From Glacieibacterium frigidum (GTDB lineage Bacteria > Pseudomonadota > Alphaproteobacteria > Sphingomonadales > Sphingomonadaceae): 64,000 nucleotides of DNA. The notes beneath the pieces are model-generated. The model was not told the origin of the DNA and searched no databases. It saw nothing but the letters and a program-made list of their open reading frames with translations. Below, in pieces: positions 17,217 through 26,132 of this stretch. Each line of letters opens with the position of its first letter. Position 1 is the first letter of the stretch. The DNA lies in assembly GCF_007097155.1 (NCBI RefSeq), contig NZ_VJWA01000001.1, positions 1,025,501-1,089,500 on the forward strand, read 5' to 3'. The position numbers and the translations under genes were made by a program.

Positions 17217-18631
17217 GCGGCCTGGCGGCGGCGGGCCGCGGCGGCCGCGACCTGACGCAGGGGCCGATTGCCAAGACATTGCTGCTGTTCGCGCTGCCGA
17301 CGCTCGGGTCGAGCATGCTGCAATCGCTCAACGGCTCGATCAATGCCGTCTGGGTCGGGCGCTTCCTCGGCGAGGCGGCGCTGGCGGCGACGTCGAACGC
17401 GACGCTCGTCATGTTCCTGATGTTCTCAGGGATCTTCGGCTTCGCGATGGCGGCGACGATCCTCGTCGGCCAGAACATGGGGCGGCGCGACATCGATTCG
17501 GTGCGCCGCGTCGTCGGCACCGCGGTGACACTGTTCGCCGTCGTCTCGGTGCTGATCGCGGCGCTCGGCTGGATCTTCACCCCCGCATTGCTGCGCCTGC
17601 TCGGCACGCCGGATGACGTCTACCCGCTGGCACTCGCCTATCTGCGCGTCATCTTCCTCGGCTTCCCGTTCAGCTTCCTAACCGTACTGCTGACCATGTC
17701 GCTGCGCGGCACCGGCGACTCGCTGACGCCGCTCTGGTTCTTTCTCGGCTCGGCGGTCATCGACGTGGCGCTGAACCCCGTCTTCATTCTGGGCCTCGGG
17801 CCTGCGCCCGCGATGGGCATCGCCGGGTCGGCGGTCGCGACCTTGATCGCAGGGGCGGTCGGGCTGACCGCGCTGGTCATTTATATCCAGGCACGCGGGC
17901 TGACGATCCGGCTGAAGGGGGCCGAATGGGCGTACCTCCGCCCCGATCCGGCGCTGCTTCGCGTCATCCTGTTCAAGGGCGTGCCGATGGGGCTGCAGAT
18001 GGTCGTGCTGTCGGTCTCGGCACTTGCGATGATCGGGCTGGTCAACCGCCAGGGCGTCGTCACCGTCGCGGCGTACGGCGTCACGTCGCAGCTCTGGGCC
18101 TATATCCAGATGCCGGCGATGGCACTGGCGGCGGCGGTCAGCGCGATGGCGGCGCAGAACATCGGGGCAGGGCGGTGGGACCGCGTCGAGCGCATCGCGT
18201 GGTCGGGGTCGGGCATCAACGTGCTGATGACCGGCGCAATGGTCGTGCTGATCACCCTGATCGACGTACCGGTGCTCGGCCTGTTCCTAAGCGCCGACAG
18301 CCCGGCGATTGGCATCGCGCGCCATATCCATCTGCTGGTGTCGTGGAGCTTCATCCTGTTCGGCGTGTCGATCGTGCTGTCGGGCGTGGTGCGCGCCAAC
18401 GGCTCGGTGATCGCGCCGCTGATCATCCTCGCGGTCGCCGCGCTGCCCGTGCGGCTGGGCCTCGCCTATACGCTGGAGCCGCGCTTCGGCGCCGACGGCA
18501 TCTGGTGGAGCTTCGGTGCCGGGTCGGTCGTGTCGGTGATCCTGATCCTCGCCTATTTCCGCTGGGGCCGCTGGCGCGAGGGCAAGTTGCTGGCGGGCGC
18601 GCCGCCGCTCGCGGAACCGACGACGCCATAG
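17213..18631 (+). CDS. MATE-family multidrug/metabolite efflux transporter
   Basis: Polytopic cation-coupled exporter. The 472-aa product from a TTG start (TTGA overlap with the amidohydrolase stop) begins with a short Gly/Arg tail, then DLTQGPIAKTLLLFALPTLGSS, typical of MatE proteins. About 12 membrane helices follow in two homologous halves, with GTGDSLTPLW and VGQNMGRRD conserved stretches. No ATG is available nearby in this frame, which supports TTG. It may export the product or substrate of the preceding hydrolase; this is inference from coupling only. Confidence 0.9.
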   Translation: MSGLAAAGRGGRDLTQGPIAKTLLLFALPTLGSSMLQSLNGSINAVWVGRFLGEAALAATSNATLVMFLMFSGIFGFAMAATILVGQNMGRRDIDSVRRVVGTAVTLFAVVSVLIAALGWIFTPALLRLLGTPDDVYPLALAYLRVIFLGFPFSFLTVLLTMSLRGTGDSLTPLWFFLGSAVIDVALNPVFILGLGPAPAMGIAGSAVATLIAGAVGLTALVIYIQARGLTIRLKGAEWAYLRPDPALLRVILFKGVPMGLQMVVLSVSALAMIGLVNRQGVVTVAAYGVTSQLWAYIQMPAMALAAAVSAMAAQNIGAGRWDRVERIAWSGSGINVLMTGAMVVLITLIDVPVLGLFLSADSPAIGIARHIHLLVSWSFILFGVSIVLSGVVRANGSVIAPLIILAVAALPVRLGLAYTLEPRFGADGIWWSFGAGSVVSVILILAYFRWGRWREGKLLAGAPPLAEPTTP

Positions 18632-18635
18632 GGGC

Positions 18636-18664
18636 TTGACATCGATGTGCCGATCTGGTACATT
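18636..18664 (+). promoter_or_regulatory. Near-consensus sigma-70 promoter without a downstream gene
   Basis: TTGACA (18636-18641), a 17-bp spacer, then TACATT (18659-18664). It starts 4 bp after the MATE gene ends and reads into a 180-bp region with no convincing plus-strand gene, facing the 3' end of the acylase gene. Confidence 0.6.
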
Positions 18665-18670
18665 TCATGT

Positions 18671-18750
18671 CGGTTGTTCGTGTATGCTCTTTCTCAGGTC
18701 TGCCGACCCGACAGCGACCGCGCGACGAATCTCACTTCATCGCGCGACCG
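18671..18750 (+). ncRNA. Candidate structured small RNA
   Basis: RNA predicted from the promoter just upstream. It would contain a short stem (GTCGG near 18669 with CCGAC near 18703) and a strong hairpin at 18719-18746 (CGCGCGACGAA with TTCATCGCGCG, one mismatch). No U-run follows, so the 3' end is uncertain. Two or three short reading frames (28-44 codons) cross it but none has a ribosome-binding site. No known sRNA family was recognised. Confidence 0.25.
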
Positions 18751-18845
18751 TAAAATTCGTAAAGTTATTCATCTTGGGCTGAGGGATGCGCCTTCGAAGC
18801 GCTGTGCGTGGGCATCGCTTTAGAGTGGACTTCCGCCCGAGCGGA

Positions 18846-20942
18846 TCACGGTCGATAGCTGCGCTCGATATGGCCCGCTAGCGCCTTCTCGTCGAACCAC
18901 AGCGGTTTCCACTGCTCGTTGGCGAACAGGCGCACCTGATCGGCGTAGTGCCGCGAGTCGGTACGCAGCGTCGCCGCGCCGAACTGGTGGATGCTGCGCG
19001 ACGCCAGCGTGCCATCGGGCGCCCATTCGACGAGCTGGATCCAGCTGTCGCCGTTCATCGCATAGCGCACGCCCTTGGCATCGTCCTTCGTGCTGTACAA
19101 CGCGCGCAGCGTGTCGGGGCCGCCATAGACGGGGACGCTCAGCTTGCCGCGCACGATGCGCTGTACGTCGCCGAGTGGCGGGTCGAGCCGGCCGAAGTGT
19201 TTCATCAGCCAGGCGCTCTCGCTCTCCACCACCGTCGCCGCATCGGGCAGCGGATCGCCGCGATAGATCGACCGCGCCGCCGCCCCGATGACCATGGCCG
19301 CCATCGCATCGGCCTTGCCGCGCCCGTCCTGCACCCAGTCCCACTCGCGCAGCAGCACCCGCGCCGCCGCAGCGTCGGACCCGGTCGGTGACGACGCCTC
19401 GATGGCCGCGAACCAGTCGCCGATCGTGCCTTCCCTCGCATAGGCCTTGTCGAACTTGATGCGCAGCAGGTCCTCGCGGCTCACCCGCGCGGGCGCGGCG
19501 GCGAACAGCGTGATCCAGCGCCGCGCGCGGTTGGTCATGTTGGTCTCGATGCCCAGCTCGTCGGCGAAGGCTTCGCGCTTCAGGTCGTCGGCGGGAGCGG
19601 TGGTGTGGAACGGCGTGTTGTTCGAATCCGCCACCCACCCCGACGGCGGGTCGATCACCGCCGGATAGGCCGCGAACGGGACATAGCTCGTCCACACCGC
19701 CTTCGACGTGTCGCCGGGCAGCACGCCCTTCCAGTCGAACCCCTTCGCGCGCGCCGGGAAGCGCGCGTTGTAGAAGCGCGCGACGTGGCCCGCCGCATCG
19801 GCATAGACGAAGTTGGTCGCCGGCACCGCCTGCATCGCCATGATCTGCCGCCATTCGGCGAAGTCGCGTGCCTTGTTGAGCCGGTAATATTGCTCGACCT
19901 GCCGCACGTCGCCGAAGCCGGTGTAGCGCAGCGCGAAATAGCCCAGGTCGTTCTTGATCACCGGGCCGTGCCTCGACCGGTAGATCGTGCGCGGCACCGG
20001 GAGCGTCAGCGGCCCGAACTTGACCCGCAGCCAGACGCGCTTCGTCTCCAGCGGCAGCCATGCGCCATCGTAGCGGTACGACTTGCCGTCCTCGCTCATC
20101 GCGAGCTTGTATGTATCGACCAGGTCGGGCCGGTTGACGGTGTTGGTCCAGCCCAGCACCTTGTTGTGGCCGAGCAGCGGGAAGGGCGCCCCGGGGAAGG
20201 TCGCGCCCGCGAAGTCCCACCCGTCCTGCGAATGGACGACGACCTCCCACCACGCGACCCCGCCGGTCCACGGCTGGTGCGAATTGGAGATCAGGCGCGT
20301 CACCCCGTCGCTCGACTTGCGCGGCGCCAGCGCAAAGGCGTTCGACCCCTTCTCCTCGGCCGGGCCGCTGTCGCGCGGCGGCAGCTTGTTCTCGACCAGC
20401 GCACCGAGCGTCCGGTCGAGGCCGAAGAAAAACGGCGAGCGCAGCGCGAACCCCGTCACCACGTCGCGCCCGGTGACCGGGAACAGCCCGCGAAGCCGCA
20501 TCTCGCCGGGGTGCTTCTCGGCATAGCGGTTGAGGCCCGCGGCATAGGCCTCGACCAGCGCGCGTGTCGCGGGCGACAGCTGCGTCTCGTACCCCCGGTC
20601 CGCATCCCGCCGCGCGTCGAGCAGCGCGAGTGCGAAGTCGAGCGTCGCGCCGTCCTTGCCGCTGATCGCCGCCGCCCGCCCGCGGGTTGCCGCGACCACC
20701 TCCTCCAGCGTCGGGAAGTCGTCCTCGGCATGGGCATAGGCCAAGCCATAGGCGACGTCGGCGTCGGTCTTCCCGAAGATGTGCGGCACGCCGTAGCTGT
20801 CGCGGACGATGCGCACGTCGTGCGTGACCTGGGGGTCGGCCTCGGGCGCCCGCGACGACAGATTGTCCCAGCTCGCCAGGCCGACCAGCACTACGGCGAG
20901 CAGCGCAACGAGCAGCCCCAAGATCTTCAACCAGCCGCGCAT
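18846..20942 (-). CDS. Penicillin-acylase-family N-terminal nucleophile hydrolase
   Basis: Periplasmic amidase of the penicillin/AHL/cephalosporin acylase family, normally self-cleaved into two chains. The 698-aa product starts at ATG 20942, preceded by a GGGGGG ribosome-binding run; the frame is open upstream but that start would lack one. It has a signal/anchor helix (about 7-25). The pro-chain includes DSYGVPHIFGKTDADVAYG and the cleavage/nucleophile motif KGSNAF with Ser200 as the beta-chain first residue. It then has NSHQPW and the RHGPV block. Substrate unknown: beta-lactam side chains, acyl-homoserine lactones and other amides are all possible. Confidence 0.93.
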   Translation of the reverse strand: MRGWLKILGLLVALLAVVLVGLASWDNLSSRAPEADPQVTHDVRIVRDSYGVPHIFGKTDADVAYGLAYAHAEDDFPTLEEVVAATRGRAAAISGKDGATLDFALALLDARRDADRGYETQLSPATRALVEAYAAGLNRYAEKHPGEMRLRGLFPVTGRDVVTGFALRSPFFFGLDRTLGALVENKLPPRDSGPAEEKGSNAFALAPRKSSDGVTRLISNSHQPWTGGVAWWEVVVHSQDGWDFAGATFPGAPFPLLGHNKVLGWTNTVNRPDLVDTYKLAMSEDGKSYRYDGAWLPLETKRVWLRVKFGPLTLPVPRTIYRSRHGPVIKNDLGYFALRYTGFGDVRQVEQYYRLNKARDFAEWRQIMAMQAVPATNFVYADAAGHVARFYNARFPARAKGFDWKGVLPGDTSKAVWTSYVPFAAYPAVIDPPSGWVADSNNTPFHTTAPADDLKREAFADELGIETNMTNRARRWITLFAAAPARVSREDLLRIKFDKAYAREGTIGDWFAAIEASSPTGSDAAAARVLLREWDWVQDGRGKADAMAAMVIGAAARSIYRGDPLPDAATVVESESAWLMKHFGRLDPPLGDVQRIVRGKLSVPVYGGPDTLRALYSTKDDAKGVRYAMNGDSWIQLVEWAPDGTLASRSIHQFGAATLRTDSRHYADQVRLFANEQWKPLWFDEKALAGHIERSYRP

Positions 20943-21037
20943 CGCGTGCCCCCCATTTGCCCGCGACTTAGCGGCAAGGCGCGGCGCGGAGCAATGGGGC
21001 TTGACCGCGGCGGCCGGGCAGGGTGTGACCCTGCGCA

Positions 21038-21937
21038 ATGGCCCACGACCACGCCCACGACCACGCGCCCGCCGACTTCGGCCGCGCCTTTGCGATCGGC
21101 ATCGCGCTCAACGTCGGCTTCGTCATCGTCGAGGCGGGGTACGGGCTGGCGTCCGGGTCGCTCGCGCTGGTCGCCGACGCCGGTCACAATGCGTCGGACG
21201 TGCTCGGCCTGCTGCTTGCCTGGGGCGCCGCCTGGGCGACGAAGCGCCGGCCGACAACCGCCTTCACCTTCGGCTGGCGGCGCTCGTCGATCATGGCGGC
21301 GCTGATTAACGCGGTCGCACTGATGATGGCGGTGGCGGTCATCGCGGTGGAAGCGGTGCAGCGCTTCAACGACCCGCGGCCCATCGCGACGACGACTGTG
21401 ATGGCGGTCGCGGCCGCCGGCATCGCGGTCAACGGCATTACCGCCTGGCTGTTCGCACGTGGCCGCAAGGGCGACCTCAACATTCGCGCCGCCTTCCAGC
21501 ACATGGTCGCCGACGCCGCGGTCTCGGCGGGCGTCGTCGTCGCGGCCTTCGCGATCTCGCGCACCGGCTGGCTGTGGCTCGACCCGGTCGTCAGCATCGC
21601 CATCGCGGCGCTGATCGCCGTCGGCAGCTGGGGGCTGCTGCGCGAGTCCGCGCGCCTGTCGCTCGACGCGGTGCCCGAGGGTGTCGATTGCAAAGGCATC
21701 GAGGCGTACCTGCAGGGCCTGCCCGGCGTCACCGCGGTTCACCATCTCCACGTCTGGCCGATCAGCACGACCGAGGTGGCGCTGACCGTCCACCTCGACG
21801 TCACCGACGCCGGCCCGCACGACGCACTGCTTCACCGCATCGGCGACGACCTCGAGCATCGCTTTAAGATCGCCCACCCGACGATCCAGATCGAAACCGA
21901 CGCCGCCGCCTGCGCCTTCGGGCACGCACACGCGTGA
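21038..21937 (+). CDS. Cation diffusion facilitator (zinc/cadmium efflux)
   Basis: Proton-coupled divalent metal exporter of the inner membrane. The 299-aa product has a His-rich N-terminus (HDHAHDH), about six membrane helices, the metal-site motifs ADAGHNASD in helix 2 and HMVADAAVS in helix 5, and a cytoplasmic C-terminal domain (HHLHVWPIST). Length and motifs fit the CzcD/ZitB group. It heads a tightly coupled operon: its stop overlaps the GTG start of the PAP2 gene. Confidence 0.94.
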   Translation: MAHDHAHDHAPADFGRAFAIGIALNVGFVIVEAGYGLASGSLALVADAGHNASDVLGLLLAWGAAWATKRRPTTAFTFGWRRSSIMAALINAVALMMAVAVIAVEAVQRFNDPRPIATTTVMAVAAAGIAVNGITAWLFARGRKGDLNIRAAFQHMVADAAVSAGVVVAAFAISRTGWLWLDPVVSIAIAALIAVGSWGLLRESARLSLDAVPEGVDCKGIEAYLQGLPGVTAVHHLHVWPISTTEVALTVHLDVTDAGPHDALLHRIGDDLEHRFKIAHPTIQIETDAAACAFGHAHA

Positions 21938-22605
21938 TCCCGCGCCGGTTCGGGGTCCGCAGCGCCGCGCTGGGCGCCGTGACGGTCGCGCTGGCGGGCG
22001 TCGTCGCGCTGGCGGCGCAGATCGCCGACGGCGACACGCGCGCCATCGATCGAGCCATCATGACCGCGCTGCGCCGCAGCGACGACCTTGCGCAGCCGAT
22101 CGGCCCGACGTGGCTGCAGAATGCGATGCTCGACTTCACCGCGCTGGGCGGCGTCTCGGTGCTGACCCTCCTGACCATCCTCGCGGTCGGACTGCTTCTC
22201 GCGCAGCGCAAGTGGTGGCGGGCACTGTTCCTGGTCGGCGCGATCAGCGGCGGCGCGCTGCTCAATGCGGGGCTGAAGATCGGCTTCGCGCGCGAGCGTC
22301 CCGACCTCGTCGCGCACCTCGTCAAGGTTCACGACCTCAGCTTCCCCAGCGGCCACGCGATGAACTCGGCGGTAGTCTATCTGACGATCGGCGTGCTGCT
22401 GGCGCGCGCCGAGAAGGGGCCGCGGGTGAAGGCCTATCTGCTCGGCGGCGCGGTGCTGCTGACGCTGCTTGTCGGCTGCTCGCGCGTCTATCTGGGGGTG
22501 CACTTCCCGACCGACGTGCTCGCGGGCTGGACGGTCGGCGCCAGCTGGGCGACCTTGTGCTGGCTGGTCGCCGAGTGGTGGCGGCAGAGGGGGACGCGCG
22601 TATGA
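21934..22605 (+). CDS. PAP2-family membrane phosphatase
   Basis: Lipid or pyrophosphate phosphatase of the inner membrane with active site facing the periplasm. The 223-aa product from a GTG start (GTGA overlap) has about six membrane helices and all three PAP2 signature motifs: KIGFARERPD, FPSGHAMNS and SRVYLGVHFPTDV. It could be an undecaprenyl-pyrophosphate or phosphatidylglycerol-phosphate phosphatase; sequence alone does not decide. Its stop overlaps the ATG of the next gene. Confidence 0.93.
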   Translation: MIPRRFGVRSAALGAVTVALAGVVALAAQIADGDTRAIDRAIMTALRRSDDLAQPIGPTWLQNAMLDFTALGGVSVLTLLTILAVGLLLAQRKWWRALFLVGAISGGALLNAGLKIGFARERPDLVAHLVKVHDLSFPSGHAMNSAVVYLTIGVLLARAEKGPRVKAYLLGGAVLLTLLVGCSRVYLGVHFPTDVLAGWTVGASWATLCWLVAEWWRQRGTRV

Positions 22606-23780
22606 AGCGGATCGTGCTGGGCCTGCTGCTGATCGCCGCCGCCCCCGAACAGCGCGAGACCGACGCCTACACGCGCTACGAGCTGCTCGCGCCCGCCACC
22701 CACAGCTTCCGCATCCTGTACGACATCACCGCCACGACGCCGGGTGCCACCGCCTATTTCAACCCGATCCGCCCCGGCAGCATCGCACGCGACGAAAGCG
22801 TCCGCGACGCCGCGACCGGCAAGCCGCTGAAGTTCGCGGAGGTCGGCGGCGACGTGGCGCGCGCCGAGGGCCTGCCGCGCGCCAAGTCGGAGGACAAGTA
22901 CATCCGCGTGGCGCTCGCGCAGCCAGTGCCCGCCGGCGGCGGCGCGCGCATCGTCATCGACAAGACGTATGAGGACGCCGCGAGCTACCGCACCGAGGGC
23001 GACGAGATCGTCTTCGACCGCTCGCTCGGCATCAAGCGCAACGCCGTCGTCCTGCCCCCGGGCTATGAGCTGACCGCGTGCAACGTGCCGTCGCAGGTGC
23101 TGCAGGAGCCCGACGGGCGGATCAAGATCAGCTTCTGGAACGCCGCCCCTGGCTCCGCACCGCTGGTGCTGCGCGCCCGCCGCGTCGGACCGCTCGGCAC
23201 CGGCGCGACGTCGGTCAAGCTCGACGAGCGAGCGCGCCAGACGCGCAACATCGTCTACGACCTGCAGCAGCCCGAAACGCACAGCTTCGCGCTGACCCAC
23301 GACTATACCGAGACCCGCCCGGGTGTGGCGACCTACGTCAACATCGTGCGCGCCGGCAGCACGGTCGCGAATCCCTCGGCGCGCGATCTCGATACCGGCG
23401 CGGCCCTCGCGACCGAGACGCTGCGCGGCGCCGCCGCCCGCTTCGCTGCGCCCGACGCAAAGGGGATCGAAGACACGACCGAGGCGGTGATCTTCCGCTT
23501 CGCCCCCGTCGCCGCAGGCCAGACCCGCCGCATACGCATCGCCGAGACGTATACCGACGCCGAACGCTACAGACTGGTGGGCGACGAACTCGTCTGGCAC
23601 CGCAGCTTCGGCCGCCCAGACAACATCGTCGTCCTTCCCGCCGGCTGGGCGCTGACCAACAGCTCGGTCCCCGCGGTGGTGACGATGACGCCCGGGGGCC
23701 GCGTATCCCTGCGCTTCGTCAACCCGCGCACCGACGAGATCGACGTCATCGTCACCGCGCGGCGCCGACCGAAAGTCTGA
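22602..23780 (+). CDS. Exported protein with two tandem homologous beta domains
   Basis: No named family recognised. The 392-aa product has a short signal sequence and then two copies of one domain, about residues 24-194 and 217-389. Corresponding pairs include THSFRILYDITATTPGATAY with THSFALTHDYTETRPGVATY, KTYEDAASYRTEGDEIVFDR with ETYTDAERYRLVGDELVWHR, and NAVVLPPGYELTACNVP with NIVVLPAGWALTNSSVP. Hydrophobic alternation suggests beta-sandwich domains. Third gene of the CDF-PAP2 operon, joined by an ATGA overlap, so it is probably linked to envelope metal or lipid homeostasis (inference). Confidence 0.8.
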   Translation: MKRIVLGLLLIAAAPEQRETDAYTRYELLAPATHSFRILYDITATTPGATAYFNPIRPGSIARDESVRDAATGKPLKFAEVGGDVARAEGLPRAKSEDKYIRVALAQPVPAGGGARIVIDKTYEDAASYRTEGDEIVFDRSLGIKRNAVVLPPGYELTACNVPSQVLQEPDGRIKISFWNAAPGSAPLVLRARRVGPLGTGATSVKLDERARQTRNIVYDLQQPETHSFALTHDYTETRPGVATYVNIVRAGSTVANPSARDLDTGAALATETLRGAAARFAAPDAKGIEDTTEAVIFRFAPVAAGQTRRIRIAETYTDAERYRLVGDELVWHRSFGRPDNIVVLPAGWALTNSSVPAVVTMTPGGRVSLRFVNPRTDEIDVIVTARRRPKV

Positions 23781-23892
23781 GGGGGTTGGTAGAAAGTCCC
23801 GCCTGCCGCATGAGCATGGACTTCATGCCGAGTAGGCATTTCCGCTGACTCCGGCGGCGCCATAGGACGGTTCCCAGTCGGGAGCTGTCACC

Positions 23893-25188
23893 ATGTCCAA
23901 GCATCACGTCGTCATCGTCGGGGCCGGATTCGGCGGGCTTGCGGCGGCGCGCGGGCTGCGGCGCGACGATGTCCGCGTCACCATCATCGACAAGCAGAAC
24001 CACCACCTGTTCCAGCCCCTGCTGTACCAGGTCGCGACCGCCGGCCTGTCGCCGGCCGAGATCGCCGCGCCGATCCGCACCATCGTCAAGGACCATGGCA
24101 ACACCAGCGTACTGCTCGACGAGGTCTGCGGCGTCGATGTCGCGACGCGGCGGGTGCGCCTCGCCAGTGGCGCGACGGTCGAATACGACTCGCTGATCCT
24201 GGCGACCGGCGCGCGGCACAGCTATTTCGGCAACGACGCCTGGGAGGCGCATGCGCCGGGCATCAAGACACTCGACGACGCGGTGCGCGTCCGCCGCTCG
24301 ATCCTGATCGCGATGGAGCGCGCCGAGACGCTGCGGCAGGAGAATATCGGCGAGCGCATGGATTTCCTGACCTTCGTCGTCATCGGCGGCGGGCCGACCG
24401 GCGTCGAGATGGCGGGAGCGATCTCCGAACTGACCCGCCATGCGGCCGAGATGGATTTCCGCCACATCACGCCGAAATGCCTGCGCATCGTGCTGATCGA
24501 GGCGGGTCCGCGCCTGCTCGCGACTTTCCCCGAGGCGCTGGGCGAAGCGGCGCAGCAGTCACTCGAACAGCTGGGCGTCGAGGTGCGCCTTAACTCGCGC
24601 GTCGAACAGATCAGCGCGGGCAGCGTGACCGTCAGTGGCAATATGCTGCGTGCCGCGACGATCGTATGGGCGGCGGGCGTCCAGGCGTCGCGTGCCGCAG
24701 CGTGGCTAGGTGTCACCGGTGACCGCGCCGGTCGGGTGGCCGTTGACCCTGACATGAGCGTGCCGGGCTGCCCCGGCGTCTATGCGGTCGGCGATACCGC
24801 CTCCATCGCGCGCGCCGACGGGCGGCCGGTCCCCGGTATCGCGCCGGCGGCCAAGCAGCAGGGCGGCTATGTCGCGTCCGTCGTCGCGGCGCGCATCGCC
24901 GGCGCCGCACCGCCGCCACCGTTCCGATACCGCGACCATGGCAATCTCGCGACGATCGGGCGGAAGCGCGCGGTCGCCGACTTCGGCCGCGTCCGCCTGT
25001 CGGGCTTTCCCGCCTGGCTGCTGTGGTCGACCTCGCACATCTACTTCTTGGTAGGCTTCCGCAGCCGCGTGACGGTCGGGCTGCACTGGCTGTGGAGCTA
25101 CCTGACCTTCGAACGCGGCGCCCGGCTGATCACCGGCCTCGCCGACATGCCCGACAGTATCGCCGTGCCGCAGCAGCGCGCCGCCTGA
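23893..25188 (+). CDS. ndh: Type II NADH dehydrogenase (NDH-2 like)
   Basis: Single-subunit, non-proton-pumping NADH:quinone oxidoreductase on the cytoplasmic membrane face. The 431-aa product has the FAD motif VGAGFGGLAAARGL at the N-terminus, the quinone-site region LFQPLLYQVATAGLSPAEIA, the NADH motif VVIGGGPTGVEMAGAISEL and a GVYAVGDTAS block. A hydrophobic C-terminal region (WLLWSTSHIYFLVGFRSR) probably contacts the membrane. A GGGAG ribosome-binding site precedes the ATG. It is a stand-alone gene. Confidence 0.93.
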   Translation: MSKHHVVIVGAGFGGLAAARGLRRDDVRVTIIDKQNHHLFQPLLYQVATAGLSPAEIAAPIRTIVKDHGNTSVLLDEVCGVDVATRRVRLASGATVEYDSLILATGARHSYFGNDAWEAHAPGIKTLDDAVRVRRSILIAMERAETLRQENIGERMDFLTFVVIGGGPTGVEMAGAISELTRHAAEMDFRHITPKCLRIVLIEAGPRLLATFPEALGEAAQQSLEQLGVEVRLNSRVEQISAGSVTVSGNMLRAATIVWAAGVQASRAAAWLGVTGDRAGRVAVDPDMSVPGCPGVYAVGDTASIARADGRPVPGIAPAAKQQGGYVASVVAARIAGAAPPPPFRYRDHGNLATIGRKRAVADFGRVRLSGFPAWLLWSTSHIYFLVGFRSRVTVGLHWLWSYLTFERGARLITGLADMPDSIAVPQQRAA

Positions 25189-25259
25189 CTTTCGTGATCT
25201 TGCTATTGCCGCCGGCGCACGCTTGGCGTGCCGCGCCACGCTCGTGCTAGCTGGTCGCG

Positions 25260-26132
25260 ATGGAGATGCATCAGATCCGCTATTTCCTGGCCGTCGCGCG
25301 GACGCTCAATTTCACGCGCGCTGCCGAAGAGTCGAACGTCACCCAGCCGTCGCTGACGCGCGCCATCCAGAAGCTGGAGGATGAGTTCGGCGGGCTGTTG
25401 TTCCGCCGCGAGCGGTCGCTGACCCACCTGACGGACATGGGCCGCCAGATGCTGCCCCACCTCGAGCGTACCTACCAGGCGGCGCAGGCGGCGAAGGACC
25501 TGGCGCGCGGCATCGGCAGGGAGGCGGTCGCGCCGCTCAACCTGGGTCTCGCGACGCCGCTGACCACGCCGCAGCTGGCGGCAGCGTTGGCCGAGGTCGG
25601 GGCGGGCCTGCCGGGGTTCCAGCTGCGCGTCGTCAGCGGGCAGGGCGACGCGCTGCTTGACGACATGCTGAAGGGCGATCTCGACATGGTGATCGCCGCC
25701 GAGCCGCGGGACCGCCACGACCGGCTCGATGCGATCCCGATGTTCGCGCTCGATTACGGTGTCGTCACGCACGAGGGGCACGCGCTGCTGGAAAAAGGCG
25801 AGGCGACGCTGGCGTGCCTGCATGGCGTCTGCTGGATCGCCGTCGGCGGCGACCTCGACGCCGAATTCCGCGAGGTGTGCGCAGCCGAGGGGGTCGAGCC
25901 CGACCATCGCCACGCGGCGGGATCCGAGGCCGATGCCCTGCGTCTCGTCGCGGCACGGCTGGGCAGTGCGCTGGCGGTACGGGCGGCGCCGTTGCCCGAA
26001 GGCGTGCACATGGTCGACGTCGCGGGCGTGCACCTGACGCGCCGCGTCGTGATCGCGACGGTTTCGGGGCGTCAGCGCCCGCCGGCGGGCGACGCGCTGA
26101 TCCGCGCGATCAGGAGTAGGGCCTGGCCGTGA
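25260..26132 (+). CDS. LysR-family transcriptional regulator
   Basis: The 290-aa product has a LysR N-terminal helix-turn-helix (FLAVARTLNFTRAAEESNVTQPSLTRAI) and a periplasmic-binding-protein-like effector domain from about 90. It ends 23 bp inside the convergent peroxiredoxin gene. It does not sit divergent to an obvious target, so the regulon is unknown; oxidative-stress control of the neighbouring peroxiredoxin is possible but unproven. Confidence 0.93.
   Translation: MEMHQIRYFLAVARTLNFTRAAEESNVTQPSLTRAIQKLEDEFGGLLFRRERSLTHLTDMGRQMLPHLERTYQAAQAAKDLARGIGREAVAPLNLGLATPLTTPQLAAALAEVGAGLPGFQLRVVSGQGDALLDDMLKGDLDMVIAAEPRDRHDRLDAIPMFALDYGVVTHEGHALLEKGEATLACLHGVCWIAVGGDLDAEFREVCAAEGVEPDHRHAAGSEADALRLVAARLGSALAVRAAPLPEGVHMVDVAGVHLTRRVVIATVSGRQRPPAGDALIRAIRSRAWP

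Noticed and set aside
18645-18780. Short plus-strand frames of 28-44 codons after the orphan promoter
   Set aside because: No ribosome-binding site, and the start codons precede or sit at the predicted transcript start; an RNA role seems as likely.
20943-21038. N-terminal extension of the acylase to base 21038
   Set aside because: It would add Arg/Cys-rich sequence before the signal helix without a ribosome-binding site, and the ATG at 20942 has a GGGGGG site.
25205-25235. GC hairpin (GCACG CTTGG CGTGC) after the NDH-2 gene as a terminator
   Set aside because: Short stem and no U-run; too weak to call.
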